Source: Mesorhizobium alhagi CCNWXJ12-2
GTDB taxonomy: Bacteria > Pseudomonadota > Alphaproteobacteria > Rhizobiales > Rhizobiaceae
Reading direction: 5' to 3'
NCBI RefSeq assembly: GCF_000236565.1
Contig: NZ_AHAM01000204.1
Location: 1-64,000 of the forward strand
DNA: 64,000 nt
The notes beneath the pieces are model-generated. The model did not search any database, had not been told where the DNA came from, and saw nothing but the letters and a program-made list of their open reading frames with translations. Shown here piece after piece: positions 62,770-64,000 of the stretch. Numbering within the stretch: the stretch's first letter is position 1; each line of letters opens with the position of its first letter. A program made the position numbers and the translations under genes.

Positions 62770-64000
62770 TGGGCGCGCCGCTCGCCGAGCCCGCAGTGGA
62801 AGGACGTCTGGTCCGGGTGACGGGGCTGGTGCAGGGCGTCGGCTTCCGGCCGACGGTGTGGCGCATCGCGGTTGCCATGGGGCTATCGGGCCATGTCCGC
62901 AACGATGCGGCGGGCGTGGAGATCGCGCTGTGGTGCAGCGATGCCGAGTTCGAGACCTTCGCGGACAGGCTGAAGGCGGAATGCCCGCCGCTGGCGCGGA
63001 TCGACGGGGTCGAGGCGACGAAGCTTGACGGGCCGCTGCCGGCGGGCGGCTTCGCTATAGCGGCGAGCGCGGGCGGGCAGGTGAAGACCGGCATCGTGCC
63101 GGACGCCGCCTGCTGCCCGGAATGTCTTGCTGAAGTGCTCGACCCCAAGGACCGGCGCTATTTCTACCCGTTCGCCAACTGCACGCATTGCGGGCCGCGG
63201 CTGTCGATCGTCAAGGCTATCCCCTATGACCGCGGCTCGACCTCTATGGCACGATTTTCGATGTGTGAGGAATGCCGGGCCGAGTACGAAAATCCGGCCG
63301 ACCGCCGCTTTCACGCCCAGCCCATCGCCTGCCCGGCCTGCGGGCCGCGCGTATGGTTGGAAGGTCCTTACCGGGTCGTGATCGGCGGCGCCTCGCAGAC
63401 AGTGATCCGGGAAGCGGCGGCGCTGATCGGGGAAGGGCGGATCGTCGCGATCAAGGGCGTCGGCGGGTTCCACCTCGCCTGCGGCGCGACGGACGAAGCC
63501 GCGGTGGCGCGGCTGCGCGCCCGCAAGAAACGCGGCGGGAGGCCGTTCGCGCTGATGGCGCGCGACTTGGAGCAGCTTGCCGAATTCGCGGAGCTGTCGG
63601 GCCAGGAGCGCGCGGCGCTTGCCTCCCGTGCGGCGCCGATCGTGCTGGTGAAGCGGCGTGACAGCTGCGGCGTTGCGGCGGGCGTGGCGCCCCAGCACGA
63701 CCGGCTCGGTTTCATGCTCCCCTATACGCCGCTGCACCATCTCTTGCTGCGGGCGCTGGACGGTCCGGTGGTGATGACCTCCGGCAATCGCTCTGGCGAG
63801 CCGCAATGCACGGACAACGACGAGGCGCGGCGCGAGCTTGCCGGAATCGCCGACTTCTGGCTGATGCACGACCGTGAGATCGTCAACCGGCTCGACGACA
63901 GCGTGGTGCGCCGCGATGGTCACGACATTTCGGTGTTGCGGCGCGCGCGCGGTTTCGCGCCGGAGCCACTGGCGCTGCCGGCGGGCTTCGACGGCCCAAT
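62769..64000 (+). CDS. hypF: carbamoyltransferase HypF, 5' part (runs off window)
   Basis: The first 410 of about 750 residues, open to the window end. An acylphosphatase domain (LVRVTGLVQGVGFRPTVWRI) is followed by two zinc-finger-like units, CCPECLAEVLDP with CTHCGPRLSI, and CEECRAEYENP with CPACGPR. A YrdC-like domain follows (IVAIKGVGGFHLACGATDEA, VVMTSGNRSGEPQC). HypF turns carbamoyl phosphate into the carbamoyl group that HypE makes into cyanide. ATG 62769 overlaps the stop of the hupU-hupV remnant. Its place after the sensor genes matches Rhodobacter-type hupTUV-hypF order. Confidence 0.95.
   Translation, partial: MGAPLAEPAVEGRLVRVTGLVQGVGFRPTVWRIAVAMGLSGHVRNDAAGVEIALWCSDAEFETFADRLKAECPPLARIDGVEATKLDGPLPAGGFAIAASAGGQVKTGIVPDAACCPECLAEVLDPKDRRYFYPFANCTHCGPRLSIVKAIPYDRGSTSMARFSMCEECRAEYENPADRRFHAQPIACPACGPRVWLEGPYRVVIGGASQTVIREAAALIGEGRIVAIKGVGGFHLACGATDEAAVARLRARKKRGGRPFALMARDLEQLAEFAELSGQERAALASRAAPIVLVKRRDSCGVAAGVAPQHDRLGFMLPYTPLHHLLLRALDGPVVMTSGNRSGEPQCTDNDEARRELAGIADFWLMHDREIVNRLDDSVVRRDGHDISVLRRARGFAPEPLALPAGFDGP

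Overview
The window looks like accessory DNA, probably a symbiosis island, of a legume-nodulating alphaproteobacterium. Three things point that way: type III effector genes of rhizobial type (a NopT-like protease and two giant SKWP-repeat proteins), tts-box-like promoter elements, and a complete symbiotic-type uptake hydrogenase locus. The large SKWP protein with a shikimate-kinase-like C-terminus recalls Mlr6361 of Mesorhizobium loti, so Mesorhizobium is my first guess and Bradyrhizobium or a relative the alternative. No rRNA, tRNA or CRISPR array was seen.

Layout. 0-5.4 kb: small genes (a ProQ/FinO-domain protein, short hypotheticals), a decayed sensor kinase, IS66 and IS630 remnants and a multi-pass membrane protein. 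5.5-13.2 kb: a minus-strand, tightly coupled set of genes reading sulfotransferase, condensation-domain acyltransferase (frameshifted), GMC oxidoreductase, class III aminotransferase, HAD phosphatase, TreT-like glycosyltransferase. Together they could make a modified (aminated, acylated, sulfated) trehalose-like molecule. 13.4-15 kb: a LacI-type regulator, a truncated sugar-isomerase remnant and an IS5 fragment. 15.3-24 kb: a roughly 2,887-residue effector with 26 SKWP repeats. 24-33 kb: a UvrD remnant, a Fic protein with an AbiEi-like N-terminus behind a four-copy 24-bp iteron, an ImmA/IrrE remnant, gabD, a DUF4143 ATPase remnant, an MFS exporter and a VapC remnant. 33.2-45 kb: nopT, a second effector candidate and the second SKWP giant (13 repeats), separated by IS1595, IS66, ISL3 and IS3 debris. 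45.2-64 kb: hupSLECDFGHIJK-hypABCDEX-hoxA-hoxJ'-(hupU-hupV remnant)-hypF, with hypF running off the end.

How the genes work together. The hydrogenase genes are nearly all overlapping by 1-4 bases and supply structural subunits, a cytochrome b, nickel uptake, the HupF/G/H/I/J/K assembly factors and the Hyp cofactor machinery. Sigma-54 (-24/-12) promoter matches lie before hupS and hupD. The hydrogen-sensing arm is broken: hoxJ has a one-base frameshift in its ATPase domain, and the regulatory hydrogenase is reduced to a hupU start fused to a hupV end whose Ni-ligand cysteine has become arginine.

The most novel signal is inside both SKWP giants. A central region carries a DGxGxI motif and, 258 residues later, a DFDGD motif. 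This is the pair expected of a QDE-1/RDR-type (double-psi beta-barrel) RNA polymerase core, ahead of a shikimate-kinase-like P-loop domain.
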